Part shown: piece after piece, positions 35,295-47,872 of the stretch
Numbering within the stretch: position 1 is the stretch's first letter
Layout of the letters: every line of letters begins with the position of its first letter
DNA from: Ceratodon purpureus
Lineage: Eukaryota; Streptophyta; Bryopsida; Pseudoditrichales; Ditrichaceae
Direction: 5' to 3'
NCBI GenBank assembly: GCA_014871385.1
Contig: CM026432.1
Span: 513,194-577,193 of the forward strand
Length of the DNA stretch: 64,000 nt
Program-made: the position numbers and the translations under genes
Notes under the pieces: model-generated
The model's database searches: none
What the model was told of the DNA's origin: nothing
Seen by the model: only the letters and a program-made list of their open reading frames with translations

Positions 35295-35856
35295 CGGCGA
35301 AAGACGCACGAAAGGCGAGCCTTGTCAGTCCCTGCGCCTCGAGAATGCCGCGTTCACACGAGCATGTGCCATGCCCCCCCGTTCGCCATTATAAGCCCGC
35401 CCGGGCAGATGGACGAAAGGGTGGATGGATGCGTCTAGTTCATCCGTCCGAGGCTCTTTCCATCCGCGGGGGCGTGCTTCGGGTACCATGACTTGAGGGG
35501 TTGACGCGACTGCCATTCATCACTCCTCTGCCTCGGGTGGTGATGATTTGAATGGCCTGCCACGCCTGACATCATCAGCCTCGCTGCTGCTTTGTTTATG
35601 ATGGTGGCCAATGGCCATCACCCCCCATCTGCGACATCTGCAGTGGGCGTACATACGGGGCGGGGGCTGCATCTAGGCGATGGCGTGGATTGCTTGCGTC
35701 TGAGTGTTCCGGGGGTGCCTTGCCTTGACTCCGTGTGTGTGATTCATGAGAGTTATGGCTGGTGCTAAATTAGGGCTGATTTAGTTGTGGGATTAACTTA
35801 GGGGTGGGCCCTGTCCCTGAGGAGTTAGAGATTACATAGAGGGTGGGGGCACTGGC

Positions 35857-35995
35857 ACTGGGTTGGGGTTGGGGTTGGGGTTGGGGTTGGGGTTGGGGTT
35901 GGGGTTGGGGTTGGGGTTGGGGTTGGGGTTGGGGTTGGGGTTGGGGTTGGGGTTGGGGTTGGGGTTGGGGTTGGGGTTGGGGTTGGGGTTGGGTT
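35857..35995. repeat. (GGGGTT)n hexanucleotide array
   Basis: About 22 near-perfect copies of TTGGGG in a row. The unit equals the ciliate telomere repeat and differs from the usual plant TTTAGGG. Frames giving Gly-Trp or Pro-Asn runs are artefacts. A short (GA)n follows at 36134-36157. Confidence 0.95.
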
Positions 35996-38399
35996 GGGTC
36001 GTTTGACTGCCTGCCCTGCCATGCCTGACGGACGGACGGACTGACTGACTGGAGTGTCTGGAATGGTCGTGGAGCCTGAGTGTGGGAGTGAATCTGGCTC
36101 CCCAACTGAGCTGAGCTGAGCTGGGTCTTGCACAGAGAGAGAGAGAGAGAGAGAGAGTTGAGATTGAAATCGATCTGGTGGTGTGGTCAAACTTGAAACA
36201 TGTTGTGCTCACTTTCCCAGGTGCAGTGTGCAGTGTCTAGTTGTTACACAAGTGCACCAATGTCTAAGTCCCCTGCACTGTGTGTTGTACCCTCTAGTTT
36301 GTGGCTTCCTTCTTTACGGTAATTACTCTTGGAAACTATTCATTTCCATTGAATTCCAAGCACCTCTGCGTGCTGTGGATTTTCAATTCACATTCTTAGT
36401 ATGCTTCAATGACAATCAAACACAAATTCGGATGAATGCTCATGACCACCATGACCCATTGGTCATTAAGAATCTAATTCTACAGAAACTCGATTTGAAA
36501 TTCAATGTATGTGCCATTTCTACATATGCAACCCTTTCACTACATAAATTCTTTTTATATGTCATTTGATACTCTTTAATATTTTATGTATATCTTTGGA
36601 CAAGATTTCCATTTTTTATATTTATGTGTATTTTCACATGATGCATGATATAAAATCATACATGGCTTCTTTTTGAAATTTTAGAAATCTTTAAAAATTT
36701 AAAATTTTATTTTAATTTTAAATATTTCATACATGAAGATTTGAATTAAAACTTATATAGCCAATGCAAAAATACTTTGGTATAGAAGAAAAATGTTGTT
36801 TTATGCATTTACGTTTTTTTCTTAATCATATGAAATTTTTAGAATTTCAAATATTGACATAAAAATCAAATATTCTATTATAATTTAAATTTTTAGTTAT
36901 ATAATAATATTAAGTATTCATCCAATTTATGATTACTTTATTAATACAAAACTACCAAGTTCATAGAATGGATGCATAAAACTTTTCAACCATATATATT
37001 TATGGGTACTTATACAAATGATTAAGCTTTTAAGCCATAGGTACCAATGATTTGTTGTGGCCAACATGTCACCACATAATTTAATAGAGAATGAAAAAAT
37101 ATATAAATAATACACTAGTTCAAAATATTTATTTTAACAAATTGATATTAATATATTACAAATAATCAAATTAAAGATACTATAAAATTTGTGAAGTGAA
37201 AAGATAATATCAATAAATTCAAATAGAAAGATGATATATAATTTTTAATAACTATGTATTTATTGCATCATTTTATTTTTATGGTAGTTTGAATATTTTT
37301 CTGCACTTACTAACTTCTAACATCTAAATATTTTTGTGCTTAAAAACTAATTGTATAGTTTTGATACATCAATATTACACATTGTGTAGTTTATATTTTG
37401 GTGTGGATTGGATCAAAAGTTATGATTTATAGTGTTGCTCAAATGTTAACCCTATCCCTATTTTAATACTTGTGTGATAATTTCTTAGACTATTAGCTTG
37501 TCATTGTAGTTTTCTTGTAGAATTGGGAGTTTTATTTATGTGTTTAATCTAGTCATTGACATTCACTTCCTTAAATGAGCAAATAGAAATGTTTATTTTC
37601 AAGGATTTCTTCCTATGCAGTGGCACAGCCATAAACTGTAAATTACACAAAAAACATATCCAACATCGTTAATCCATATCAAATTATAAGCATCAAGCTC
37701 CACCTTAGTCAGTGCCTACGGCGTCATATTATTCATCCCCCCTCAAGTGTATAACATAAGATCGTTGTCTAGTAAAAGCTACCCAATATTGCTCAAATTT
37801 TATTGGGTTGGGTTGCTTGTGATTGAGTAAACTCTATGTTCACTGCACTCCAATCAATGGCATTCCGCTGCCTCCGTTGACAAAGATTCAATGTTGTAGC
37901 AAAGCCTTTCGTCCACAAATTTCTATTGTCCTAGAAGTCCGAACTTGTCCAACATCCCTCTCTAGTCCTAGAAGTTCGAATTTGTTCGACATCCCTCTCT
38001 TGTCTTTTCGAGTTTTTGGATTTGAAAAGTGATTTAGAATCTACTTGTGGCGACTGAACAATTTAGGGTTTGGAGGCATTGGCTAATGCGTTGCCTTCAA
38101 AGAGAACGGCTTTGTGTTGTATGTGTCTTGAATTAGGGTTTTATTTTCTTTGATTCTTTGGTTGTTGTTATTTCTTCAGCTAGAGTTCATGTCTAGTGCA
38201 ATCTGTTCTCTAGCTTGCATGGATATTTAGGATTTGCTCTGATGTTGTACCATTCTTGTTTTTCTTGCTTCAACATTTGCAAACCATTTCTTTCATTGTT
38301 TTTTCTAGCAACTACACTTAATTAGTCTTTAGTAGGTTCTTTGAAGCCTTAATTGTCTTTGAATATTCTATTGTTCTTGCAATGGTAGGCACAAATCTT
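35996..38399. other. AT-rich intergenic DNA, no supported gene
   Basis: From about 36500 to 37600 the sequence is extremely AT-rich and full of stops. No transposase, splice-bounded exon or RNA gene could be supported. Confidence 0.5.
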
Positions 38400-40780
38400 A
38401 TATATATATATTGATCTCGCATGTGATACTAGTGGCTGTTCTTATAGAAGACACAATGGTCATCAAACCCAAGCTTCTCCTTGCAACAAACGTATTTGTA
38501 GATCATGGCAATGTTGCGCTGAGTGTAGCTTATATTTAGACCTGACCGTTGTAGCAAAATCTAAGCCCAAAGACCCTTCCAATGATCTTGATAGAGAATA
38601 AGTACTTTAAAAAGAAATGAGGAGGATGTTGCGGAACCTTCCACCATGACCATTTAGGAAGGAAGACATAATATGAAGGCCTTTTTTTATACATGGTGGC
38701 AGCCAACGTAAGTTAAATGATTTGGCAATCATTCCATAGAATAGGTCAGAAGATTTTGTTGATGGAGAGAACAACAACCAAGAATTTTTGTATGGATTCA
38801 TGAAAGAGACACTAGAAAGAAACCCCGTACTATTAGGTTCTGTGAAGCTTGTATGTCCCAATACCTACAATGTCAAAAAAAGAATCCAAGACCTCCATCA
38901 AGAGAGGCTGCTAAAGACATTTCTCTGCCAAGCATGTGTACATTGATAACTTCTTTTGTCAACTCGTATAAAGAAGGACAACACATGCCAATAAGAACGG
39001 TGATAGATGTCATGGTGTCAACGTTGCGGGCTTTTGGCATGCCTTAGATGCGACCTTAAAGAGAATGAGAAGAATGAACTAAACTACCTTTTGTGAGCTA
39101 AACAAAGAGGGTTGTTTAGCCAACTCTTCTTTTGTAGCATGGCTTCACGGCCACCTAGGTCATGCAACAACATAGAGAACATGTATGTGAAATGGTGTTG
39201 AGAAATGCACCTTCTTAGGATACCTTTCTCTTACTCCATGATATTTAAAATCTAACTAATCAGATGGCAACAGAGCTTTGGAAGAAACATCTAAATGAAA
39301 CTAATATGAATGCTTGCATGCCGAAGGAGGCTAACAAGAAGCTTGCCTTCATATATCAATCACATACAAAACTCGACATCAATGCCATAGAGAAGGACCA
39401 AATTCCGTTCTCAATGGGTATTCACACTGACTAGCAATTCTAACAAATGATGAAGTACGGCCATAGGAATGCACTTGCAATGGAAGCCACATTTGGAACT
39501 GGTGATATAAGGTTAAGAGCATCTTGCTGAAATTGCAATAAAGATTTATTTTAAGACAAATTTGCATGCATACCGAGTTGCAAGATTTCGTGTGCATGGC
39601 GTCGTGCAATACCCATTGTACACTACAATGGTGTTTGATGAATGGAAAAATTGTATTCTTGTAGCATAGTTCACAACGTCTAGTTCCAAAAAAAAACCTC
39701 ATTGAAGCCTGTGTATTTTTATATTGATAGTATTGAAGAACAAGATGGTTGCGGCTATGCCTACCTCCATCACGAATTGTAAGGCAAGTCAGTCTAGTCT
39801 CAAGTTGACATAAGCCCGGATGAATGTCAAGGTGGCATGGGGTCAAATGCCAAAGTAATGCAACTTTGAGGGATGTCAAGGTGACATGGGGTCACAATTT
39901 TGACATGAAATGGACATCTAAGCAATTTGTATCAAAGTAACATAATAAACACAATATTGTATGTATAAATGAACAAGAAGTGCATGCCAAAATAACAATT
40001 GGTAAAATGATAAATGTCTTATATTACAACGACACAATCAACCCAGAACTAGAATGCAGTCAAGGTGATAGTTGATAAATCGACATTCAACTTCCATCAA
40101 ACTCACATTGTTAACCCTACAATAAACTTGCATTAGAATGGCACTTCCTTCATTCCAATGCAAGTTGACATCAACTTTAACTGTAAGAATGACATCATTA
40201 TGACAGGGAACAATTTTGATGTCAACTTGACACCAAACTGACTTGCCAAACAATTCGTGATGTCTTCTATTATAGTTGACAATGCCCAAGCACTCCAAGC
40301 AGAGATAAATGCTCTATGGTAAGTTCCAACTCCAAGTTAATGCAAGCCTATGCTTTTAAAGAGTTGTTGAAGGAATCTAGTAATCAATTTTAGACTTTCA
40401 ATCTGTCTTGTAGGAAGGTTTGACCCAACTGAGAGATTCTGCTATGTTTCTGGCATGTTTGCAAGGCTTCAAGAAAGATATCAAGGATTGAAGACCATCC
40501 TTCTATTCTTTGAGAAGTTAGTAACATCATATATGGGGTTGAATTCCGTCATGGCCATGATCCTATTCGATGGACATAGTCCCAATTGGATGACATTAGG
40601 ACAAAGAGACCAGAGGCTGCTATTTTTTTGAACTACATGGACTAGGAATGGCGGAAGACGATTATCATGTGGTGTATTGCACCCCAAAATCTTTGTCATG
40701 CAAGACAAAATACAAATGTTGGAATAAAGTTTTACCATGCAAACTTGAAGACAATATTGTTCTTAGAAAAGCATTATGTG
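38400..40780 (+). mobile_element. Mutator-like (MULE) transposase remnant
   Basis: Broken plus frames follow the order of a MULE/SWIM-type transposase. MPKEANKKLAFIYQSHTKLD (39318) is followed by DQIPFSMGIHTD and MMKYGHRNALAMEATFGTGD (39451), the first catalytic Asp block. Next come LYTTMVFDEWKNCILVA (39615-39668) and FIVDNAQALQAEINAL after 40265. This matches the family pattern of a DATFGT block, then a YTLMVFDxWRNGVPVA block, then a VDDAxxEIxAL block. Many stops and frame changes show long decay. A small inverted-repeat element (39768-40262) interrupts it. A Cys-rich N-terminal part may begin near 38430. Confidence 0.7.
39768..40262. mobile_element. Inverted-repeat element (MITE) inside the MULE remnant
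   Basis: The 44-base ends 39768-39811 (starting CATCACGAATTGTAAGGCAA) and 40219-40262 are reverse complements with a few mismatches. The 400-base interior contains repeated GACATGGGGTCA-type phrases and no coding sequence. MULE-like sequence resumes right after the right end. No clear target duplication could be read. Confidence 0.75.
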
Positions 40781-41377
40781 GTTGGACGCTAATTAGACTA
40801 GTGTATTGATGGCCTAATCAAAAAAGTTTATAGTTCCTATTGATACTACTGTGTTCTGAAGGAGAGTGGTTTCTTTTTTAACATTGCCCATGAGGTAATC
40901 ATTGTGAGTGCCATACAAGATGCTTTTGGAATTTCACATGATTACATATACTTATACCCAAATGGCGACGATGTAGCGTTGGTCATGTGAATTGATAACC
41001 CATCTATTGTATCAATTGTTTACAATCCTGACCATTTTTTTTTACAACTTGATCGTCCTATTTGTCTTGAAGGCATGATTTGTAAGCATGGATTGAAGGT
41101 TTTTTGGATGATCACCTTTGAATTAAAAGACGGATTTATATCAAGAGAGGTAGGTATAACATATGGTGTAAACAAAAGTATGCCAATGTTGTAGACATTC
41201 AACTATGCCTCTATACTACAACTCTATCTACGTTGAATGTAACAAAGGAGGAAAAACCTGGAAATGACTACCTCAGTGAAGCTGGCTTTTCATTTGAGTT
41301 TAGGGATGTTGAATACATAACCCTCGTGGAGACTAAATATTCTATCTAGGGCACAATTTTTTTGAAAGAATGAGCAA
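40781..41377. other. Decayed repeat-like sequence between MULE and TTAA element B
   Basis: A plus frame near 41215-41345 reads YTTTLSTLNVTKEEKPGNDY and FRDVEYITLVETKYS, protein-like but unrecognised. It ends just before the TTAA insertion, so it may belong to the element that was hit. Confidence 0.35.
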
Positions 41378-42473
41378 TTAACCCCTAAAGCATTTGGCCA
41401 TAAAATCCCAAATTCTGCCTCAATTCTGCCATGTTTTAGTTCAAGGTAGAATTATGCAAATTCAAACATATTTTAAAGAATCTAACCATAGGATCTAGTA
41501 CCTAACTTGTACATGTATGTGTCCATAAAATTTCAGATTTTAATTCTTCACCGTTTGGAAGATCATAAGGTTTGAACTTGACAAAAAAGTTTTTTTGGGT
41601 ATTGCCCGGCACGGACAGCCACCCTTCGGAGAGTGAAACAGCCAACTTTTTGAGATCGTGTGGTTGGAGGCTCTTCAATTTTGGATTCTAAGGTGAGTTG
41701 GGAGTATGCTCAAAAAAATTGAAGACAATACAACACACAGAAGCATTGGAAAACCACATTTCAAGTGACGGGAGTCAAATGAAATGCATATACACTAGCT
41801 CTTTTTCTACACTACAAATGCCTAAGAAGATCATCTAATTTTTGAAATCCGAACGGTGTATACATGCATTTGTATGGAAATTAAATTGTAGAGGAAAGAA
41901 ATCCAAAAAATAAATAAATCCAAAATAGATATGATTATTACAGCATATACTGTGGCCTAGGAGGAGAAAACCGGGTGAAGGAAAAATGGGTGACGAAGGT
42001 GACCCAATCACTGTTGATCTGTCTTGATAGTTTTTATAAAACTTGGAACTTTGACTGAATCTATCTCAAGATCCGTACGGTCAAAGTTTACAAAATTTTG
42101 GACGTAGACTAATTGGATAGTTGTGAACAAGATCCTACGGTTGGATTCTTCAAAATCAAGTTTTAAAAAATATTGTGAAACGATTTCAGAAAGGATCATT
42201 TGGAAGTCACTGTAGACTTTCACAGATTTGGTACACCACTTCCATCTGCCACAAACGTGCCCGAGCTGCCCTGAATTGAATTTTGATCTTTAGACACCAA
42301 TTATTTCTTAACTACAGGCCCGATGGAAGTAAAGTTTGGTCTTGCTAGAAAGATATGACAATTTCCCATGCTGTGCCAAAGTTACACCTACATCCGATAA
42401 AATTTGACTCATAGGGAGTTTGACCGGACCCTAAATCATACCAAAACTGTTGAGTTGATGCTTTAGGGGTTAA
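41378..42473. mobile_element. TTAA-flanked non-autonomous DNA transposon, copy B
   Basis: It starts TTAA-CCCCTAAAGCAT and ends ATGCTTTAGGGG-TTAA. The inverted ends match perfectly for 12 bases inside the TTAA, giving 16-17 bases in all. The 1.1 kb body has no transposase. It shares the ends and the phrase GAAATCCGAACGGTG (41845) with copy A (19033). Confidence 0.85.
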
Positions 42474-44127
42474 TTCTCTTAGACAACGCCAAGGTACGTA
42501 TCAAGACTACCTTCAAAAAAGGCCAAGTCCTCTGCAAACGATCCAAAGACGATATTCCGTTAACTTTATGCCAAAGGAAGACAAAATTCTCATCTTTAAG
42601 AAACAACTCTAATTATCTAACAATGTAATGAATGCAATTATTGCTTTTTAAATGATTATTCAACTCTGTCTGGATGTACTTGTTGTTTGGGCATACGGTA
42701 GTATTCAATAAAAAAAAGAAATGATGAGCATTACAAGGTAAAAAGGTAAAGTTTGTTGGATTTTTTGATATTTGAAAACAATGGTAAAACAAACTATTTT
42801 CAATTGTAACTTAACTAATCTAGTAAAAGTGCAGAAGAAAAATAATTTGATAAAGATTTTTCATTTGTGAGTACAATATATTTTTTCCAATAATGAAGTC
42901 TCTATGAATTTTCAAAGTATTTCCAAGTGAATGTAACTAATTCATTAGCCTATTATCATCCTTCTTCCTAATGAAAACACTTTGTAAAAATTGTCCCATC
43001 TACATGTTTCATTTGTGTTCTGACGTTTCTCCCCCCAGAAGATGTACATCAACTTCGTAAAAATTATTCAATTCCAAACAATTCAATGAAAAGTCAGGGC
43101 TCAACCTCTAGCATTTTCAACTCGTTTGAATTGGGTCAGCAAGTTAAGAGAAAACATGGCAATCAAATTATTTTTCTCTACCATTTAATTTTGTTTGGAG
43201 AACAGTAGATCTGTTCACTATCATCTGACCGGCATTGTGTAACACTAGAACTCACTTTGCCGTTCACTCGCAAACGCATCAAAGCTGCACTAGCACACTG
43301 CATACATGTTTATTCCTTTCACGAGTTTGTCTTCCTTTTCCCTCCCCTCCTTCGAGAGCGTTGTTTCCAAACTGTACCGTAATGTCGGAGGTGATGTTCC
43401 TCACACGCACGTTTGCCTGTTCCTGATGGGGAGTGCGTCAACCTCACACAAACTGCATCAATTTGTGCATCAAACCTGCAACCATCGATCGATGCTGGCA
43501 ACGACGAGCAGCTAGCGTACAAGGCTCAAGCAGACAACTTACGCCTTGTCAAACAGTGTGTCCCTGCAGTGGTTAAGAGTCATGTGTCGACGAGAGGGGA
43601 GGATGATCCGAAGGATGTGCTTAACATTTTAGAGAGCATCATCTCCGCCGAGACCTTCAGTTAAATTTCATTTCTTTCAGGTCCTGGGGCTGATTCTGCA
43701 ACTGTGGTGCTTTTGCTGGGTTGTTGTGCCACTTCGGAGGTGGCGATTAATCCATCTGGTTGGGTGACCACATATTGCTAGGTTCGGAAGTAGGGGCATT
43801 GCAAGGGGATTTTGAGGATGGGAAGCTGGGTACAGGGCACTGGCACTCTAGGGCACGGTCAGAGCAATATTTATGGGTCAGCCACGAGAACATTCTTCCT
43901 GTGTGTTGGAATCAGAATAGCAGGGCCACTTCTAATCATGTGCACATGTCCCAACGTTGATGGATATGCTAGTAGTACAGAAAGTCGCTAATTTTCCTGC
44001 ATATCCCATCTTGGTGCTCGATTGAAGAGACGTGTCTCATCGTGTACTTTTAAGTTTGGCCGTGGCCCGTGGTTTGGTTGTTCGGCAAGGGTTTCGGGTT
44101 GACGTTTTGATTGGTTTTAATCCGCAG
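42474..44127. other. Intergenic region, probably with unresolved 5' exons of the next gene
   Basis: AT-rich to about 43200, then of mixed composition. A protein-like plus frame at 43413-43664 (DNLRLVKQCVPAVVKSHVST, DDPKDVLNILESIISAETFS) could be an exon, but its phase does not join the exon at 44128 by any splice site I could see. Confidence 0.4.
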
Positions 44128-44815
44128 AATTCATCCAACTGCGTTGCCTGTAGTCTCGATTCAATCCACGAACCCAGAGGCATGGCTACAGGTAGTACAA
44201 CAGGCGATGCAGCAGACGAGCGGGGTGTTTGTGATATCGGACCTGCAGAAGGAGATGGACTGGCGAGAAGCTTGCATACTAAGTGACATGCTGCTCAAGA
44301 GTTACATGAGCGCCACTCAGCACAACCCACTCGAGCTCCATCCCGGTGTAGATCTGGAGAAAGGCGAAGGGTTCAGCACTAGCGAACTAGCCATCCAGAA
44401 ACTTAAATTCTTTCACCCACACAGGGACAGGGGTCTGTTCAACGTTGTCTTGGGATCTCGCTCTGCGTTCCGCGCTTTGTTCATTCAGTTTGGTGCTAAC
44501 AACCGGGTGTTTGGTGTCATCCCCTCGGTCCCCTCCGTGTATGAACTGACCGCAGGATGGGACGACGACGCTCTGTTGGCAGTGGTGATTCCGGGCTACA
44601 GCTTGCACTTGTTTGAGCCCAGGGTGCCAAGTTTGACCCACTGGGTTCATCACACGGACAACACCGATCGAGTGACGCAGGTATTTCGGTGCAGGCTGCG
44701 ACCTGATTTTGTGGTGGCTGGAACACAAATTGGGCTCGCTATTCAGAGCATTGAACATAGCCCGGAGGCGAGCCGGCGAGGGAGTCTGGCAGCGAGCCAA
44801 GTGCGATTCGACTAG
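44128..44815 (+). CDS. 2-oxoglutarate/Fe(II) oxygenase-like protein, terminal exon
   Basis: An exon opening after the acceptor TTAATCCGCAG at 44127 runs to a stop at 44815, giving about 229 residues. It reads NPEAWLQVVQQAMQQTSGVF, like the start of plant 2OG oxygenases. HPHRDRGLFNVVLG follows and fits the HxD iron site (HRD). Further on, VVIPGYSLHLFEP, a His-rich THWVHHTDNTDR and VTQVFRCRLRPD fit the second half of the double-stranded helix, where the distal His and the 2OG-binding Arg lie. The middle is longer and more divergent than in typical members, so the family call is moderate. The 5' exon or exons are not resolved. The last 40 residues (SIEHSPEASRRGSLAAS) are not conserved. Confidence 0.5.
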
Positions 44816-45354
44816 CGTACCATGTGCGAGCAGTTGATCTCCATATAAAGCAATAGATATGGCGATATGCTCGTCAAGTATAGGAGCCTAGGACACGATC
44901 ATCTGTATTGTCTACAGATACAAACCGGAGACACCAGGACTTGTGCAAAACGAGGAGGACACTTCCGTGATATTACAGGATAAGTAAAGCATTGTATCAA
45001 AACTATTACATAGTTCATTGCAATACTACGGCCAGGGAAAAGGCCACCCACTCAATTTTCAACGAGTCCCCCTCCATCTATGTACAGGAATGTAAAACTA
45101 AGAAAGCAGCGGCCATAATCCTGCATTTATCTACTGACGAATCGTCTGTTAGAGCTATTATTTAAGCATTAGTTTGCTGGAAGTCGAAGCAGTCTCTTGA
45201 TTCTCGATTTAAGTTCGAGCCCTTGATTCAACAAGCAGAACGAATACATCCTATGATTGGAGGGTTAGCGCACAATGTTTGTCCCAGGTGATTCAACAAT
45301 CCAGATTCTAGAGCTGGTGTTGACGCGTCTGTGAAGATGTGGGCAATTGTCATA
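44816..45354. other. Convergent intergenic region
   Basis: The oxygenase-like gene and the next minus-strand gene both end here. No other feature is visible. Confidence 0.5.
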
Positions 45355-46392
45355 TCACAGCTTCACCTCTCCAGATTCCAGGGCGTCGAGCAGCTCATAC
45401 TCTTCTTGCTCATCGTCGCGAAACTCAAAATCAGAAGGACCTGCCGACTGCATGCCACAAAAGCAGACTGTCAATTTTAGCCAAATGAGTAGGTAGAATG
45501 CACTAAGCTTCAATAAAGTTTGCAAGAAAAGAACAAGAACCCTGCCTGTAATTTCGCGTCATTGCCATCAACTGTTTCCGTTGCAGTAATCGCAAGTGTC
45601 GTCGGCACAGCAGAATCTAGAGGCAACATCGAGACTGGAGGCACTGCCGAAGCTAATTCTTGGTGCAAAGCTTCCAGAAGCTCCAGCCCTGCTTGGCGCC
45701 CAGCAGCGGTAGCACCTCTAGTATCCTCTCCGGCGTTTCCCTATTCGATGCCACTGCCTTATTGTGAGTACAAGAGCATCGAGTGAGAAATTATCAAAGA
45801 AGTCTTGCTCATTGACATGCATAAGCCAGGCATGAAAAAAGGTTTTGAGACTTGCATTTGTGCTGTTGCTCGGGTTGTTAGCTGCATTCTGGTTCAGCCG
45901 GTCAAGAGTGCGGACATACACCTCCTCCTCAACCTGTACAAATCGAGAGCGTAATTAGGGTAGAGCAGTTACAGGCTCAAGAATCAAAATTCTCTGACCA
46001 CGAAAGTTCACTCCACATATACACAGAGCCGATGCGAACCTGAAGATGGTGAAGCTCATTCGAAATCCTGGACTGCATCTGTTGCAGCGTCTCCGCTTCT
46101 GCCTGCAAAAACCTGAACACATCCACCTTATTTAAAACCTCAATGACCAGCAAACCCAAAGTAGGGGAGTGCATCCTCGTGATTCCACGCCATAAAACCC
46201 TAAACCCTGAACGCCTGAACTCCCATAGAAAACACGTTTCAAACGCATAAGATCAATCGCCCAATCCCTAACAAACGACGTCCACAACCCAAGTGGGCGC
46301 AACACACCAGAAACAAAAAAAAAAAAATTAAAAAAATCCGAGAGAATTAAGAAGCACCTCAACAATTCCTGGGGCGCAAGGTGCTGCTCCAT
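45355..46392 (-). CDS. Small coiled-coil protein, weakly SNAPC5-like
   Basis: Five minus-strand exons (46358-46392, 46040-46112, 45817-45933, 45546-45740, 45355-45447) join in phase to 170 residues, starting MEQHLAPQELLRFLQAEAET. Residues 12-50 form a likely coiled coil (LQQMQSRISNELHHLQVEEE) that resembles the core of SNAPC5, a small subunit of the snRNA-gene activating complex. The middle reads LKTFFHAWLMH and RQAGLELLEALHQELAS. The end is acidic (FEFRDDEQEEYELLDALESG). The fourth intron appears to start with GC (CAG-GCAGGG) instead of GT; this is the only choice I found that keeps the acidic last exon in frame. The gene structure is well supported. The SNAPC5 link is tentative. Confidence 0.65.
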
Positions 46393-47872
46393 CGCTGGTG
46401 GCCTGTAGCGAGTCAGGTGAAGGGCATCGCTGAGAGGAATTCAATGCGACCCAATGGAGATGAGATCTGCCGTGCTGCGTAAATGTCCGTCGATCGCCGA
46501 CTTAATTGCCAATTTGCCACGCCGACTCCCGACTCCCGACTCCCCCCATGTCGCAAACTGCGCTTCGCTTCTAACTTCTGCTGCGCCTATTGGTGAGGGT
46601 TTTAGGAACAGGACACACAACTGCGACACTCCTCTTAAAACTGGCAGCACTACTTCCCCTAGATTTCACGCGCTTCATTCTACGATTATTGTAGACTCTG
46701 TCCATTTTGGGTATGGTGACACTTTTGTGGTTTAATGACGGATATGGGGGTTAAATTATGGTTTGTGGGCAATTTGTTTGGTGACAATTTTGTGGTTTTG
46801 TTGGTTAGTGACGGATGTGGGGTAATGGTGGCGGTTGTAAGATGCATTGGTGCTTTTGGGTGCTGGTCATTTAGAAGTCGCTTTGTTTCTTACATCCTAG
46901 TACTCGAAGTATGTTTGTGCCAATGAAACCTAATTTCTCTGATTTTTTTTTCTGAGGTAATTTCATGTAGATGGATGATAACAAATAAAAGGTGTTCCAT
47001 CCTATTACCACTATTTATCCATGAGCGCTAACTATAGAAATGCCCTGTAATCTCCAAGAACACATCCATTAGCCACCAAACTTAAGTCATTGGTGACAAT
47101 GGATGTAAAATTTGGTGCAATTGGTGTGAAGTAGTAGTGGTAATGGAAAAATTAATTAGTAATAGTTCTTGACAAAATTCATGCAGTGATAATAGGCTTG
47201 ATACATGATTGTATTTGAATGGGTTTAGATGCTTTTCCATCCAATAAATAAGTAATTATTGATTAGGTGGTAATCAGCTAGTTTAGGTGGTCATTCCAGT
47301 ATTCTTTAAAAACTCATAAATAATTCAATTTTTATCAAAAAAACTATGACTATAAGTGCATTGATCTTCAAAGCTATTTTTTTTTAATGAAAATATTAGA
47401 CATTGCACACAATACCTGCAATAGGTAGCATTCCTTATTGTGGTGGTCATAGGATGATTTACCTTAAACATGGCACTTTACACTATTTATAGTTATTTTT
47501 CATTTGACAATACATCACTGTCACAACTTATGAGTTTTAGGTCATGTATTTGTATGATTTTGCAAGTTCTCTGGTTAAGTGGAGGCAGAAGTTGAAAGTG
47601 GTGCGAGAGAGGTAGGAAGCTGACAGCAATTGAAGATATTTTTTATTTGCACAAAATGCTACAATAACTTGGAAATGTAACATTGTAACAAAAGTAGTTT
47701 AACCCTTAACATTTGAAGAGCCTCTCAGTCTTGTAGTCAACAAATTCAAGTAATTTTTAATCATTGATCTGAAAATAAATCAGAAGTTGGAGAGCAGACA
47801 ATCTATCAACGTGAGGGTCAGCAATTTTGAAGAAATTAGTATGATATTTCTGAATGACTAGTGATTCATTAC
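46393..47872. other. Intergenic region, upstream of the coiled-coil gene
   Basis: The first 350 bases should hold the promoter. The rest is AT-rich with no protein-like frame apart from a weak one at 47757-47951 (minus) overlapping the exon described next. Confidence 0.45.

Noticed and set aside
35843-36028. Gly-Trp repeat protein and its Pro-Asn/Pro-Thr/Pro-Gln counterparts
   Set aside because: They are translations of the (GGGGTT)n array in several frames.
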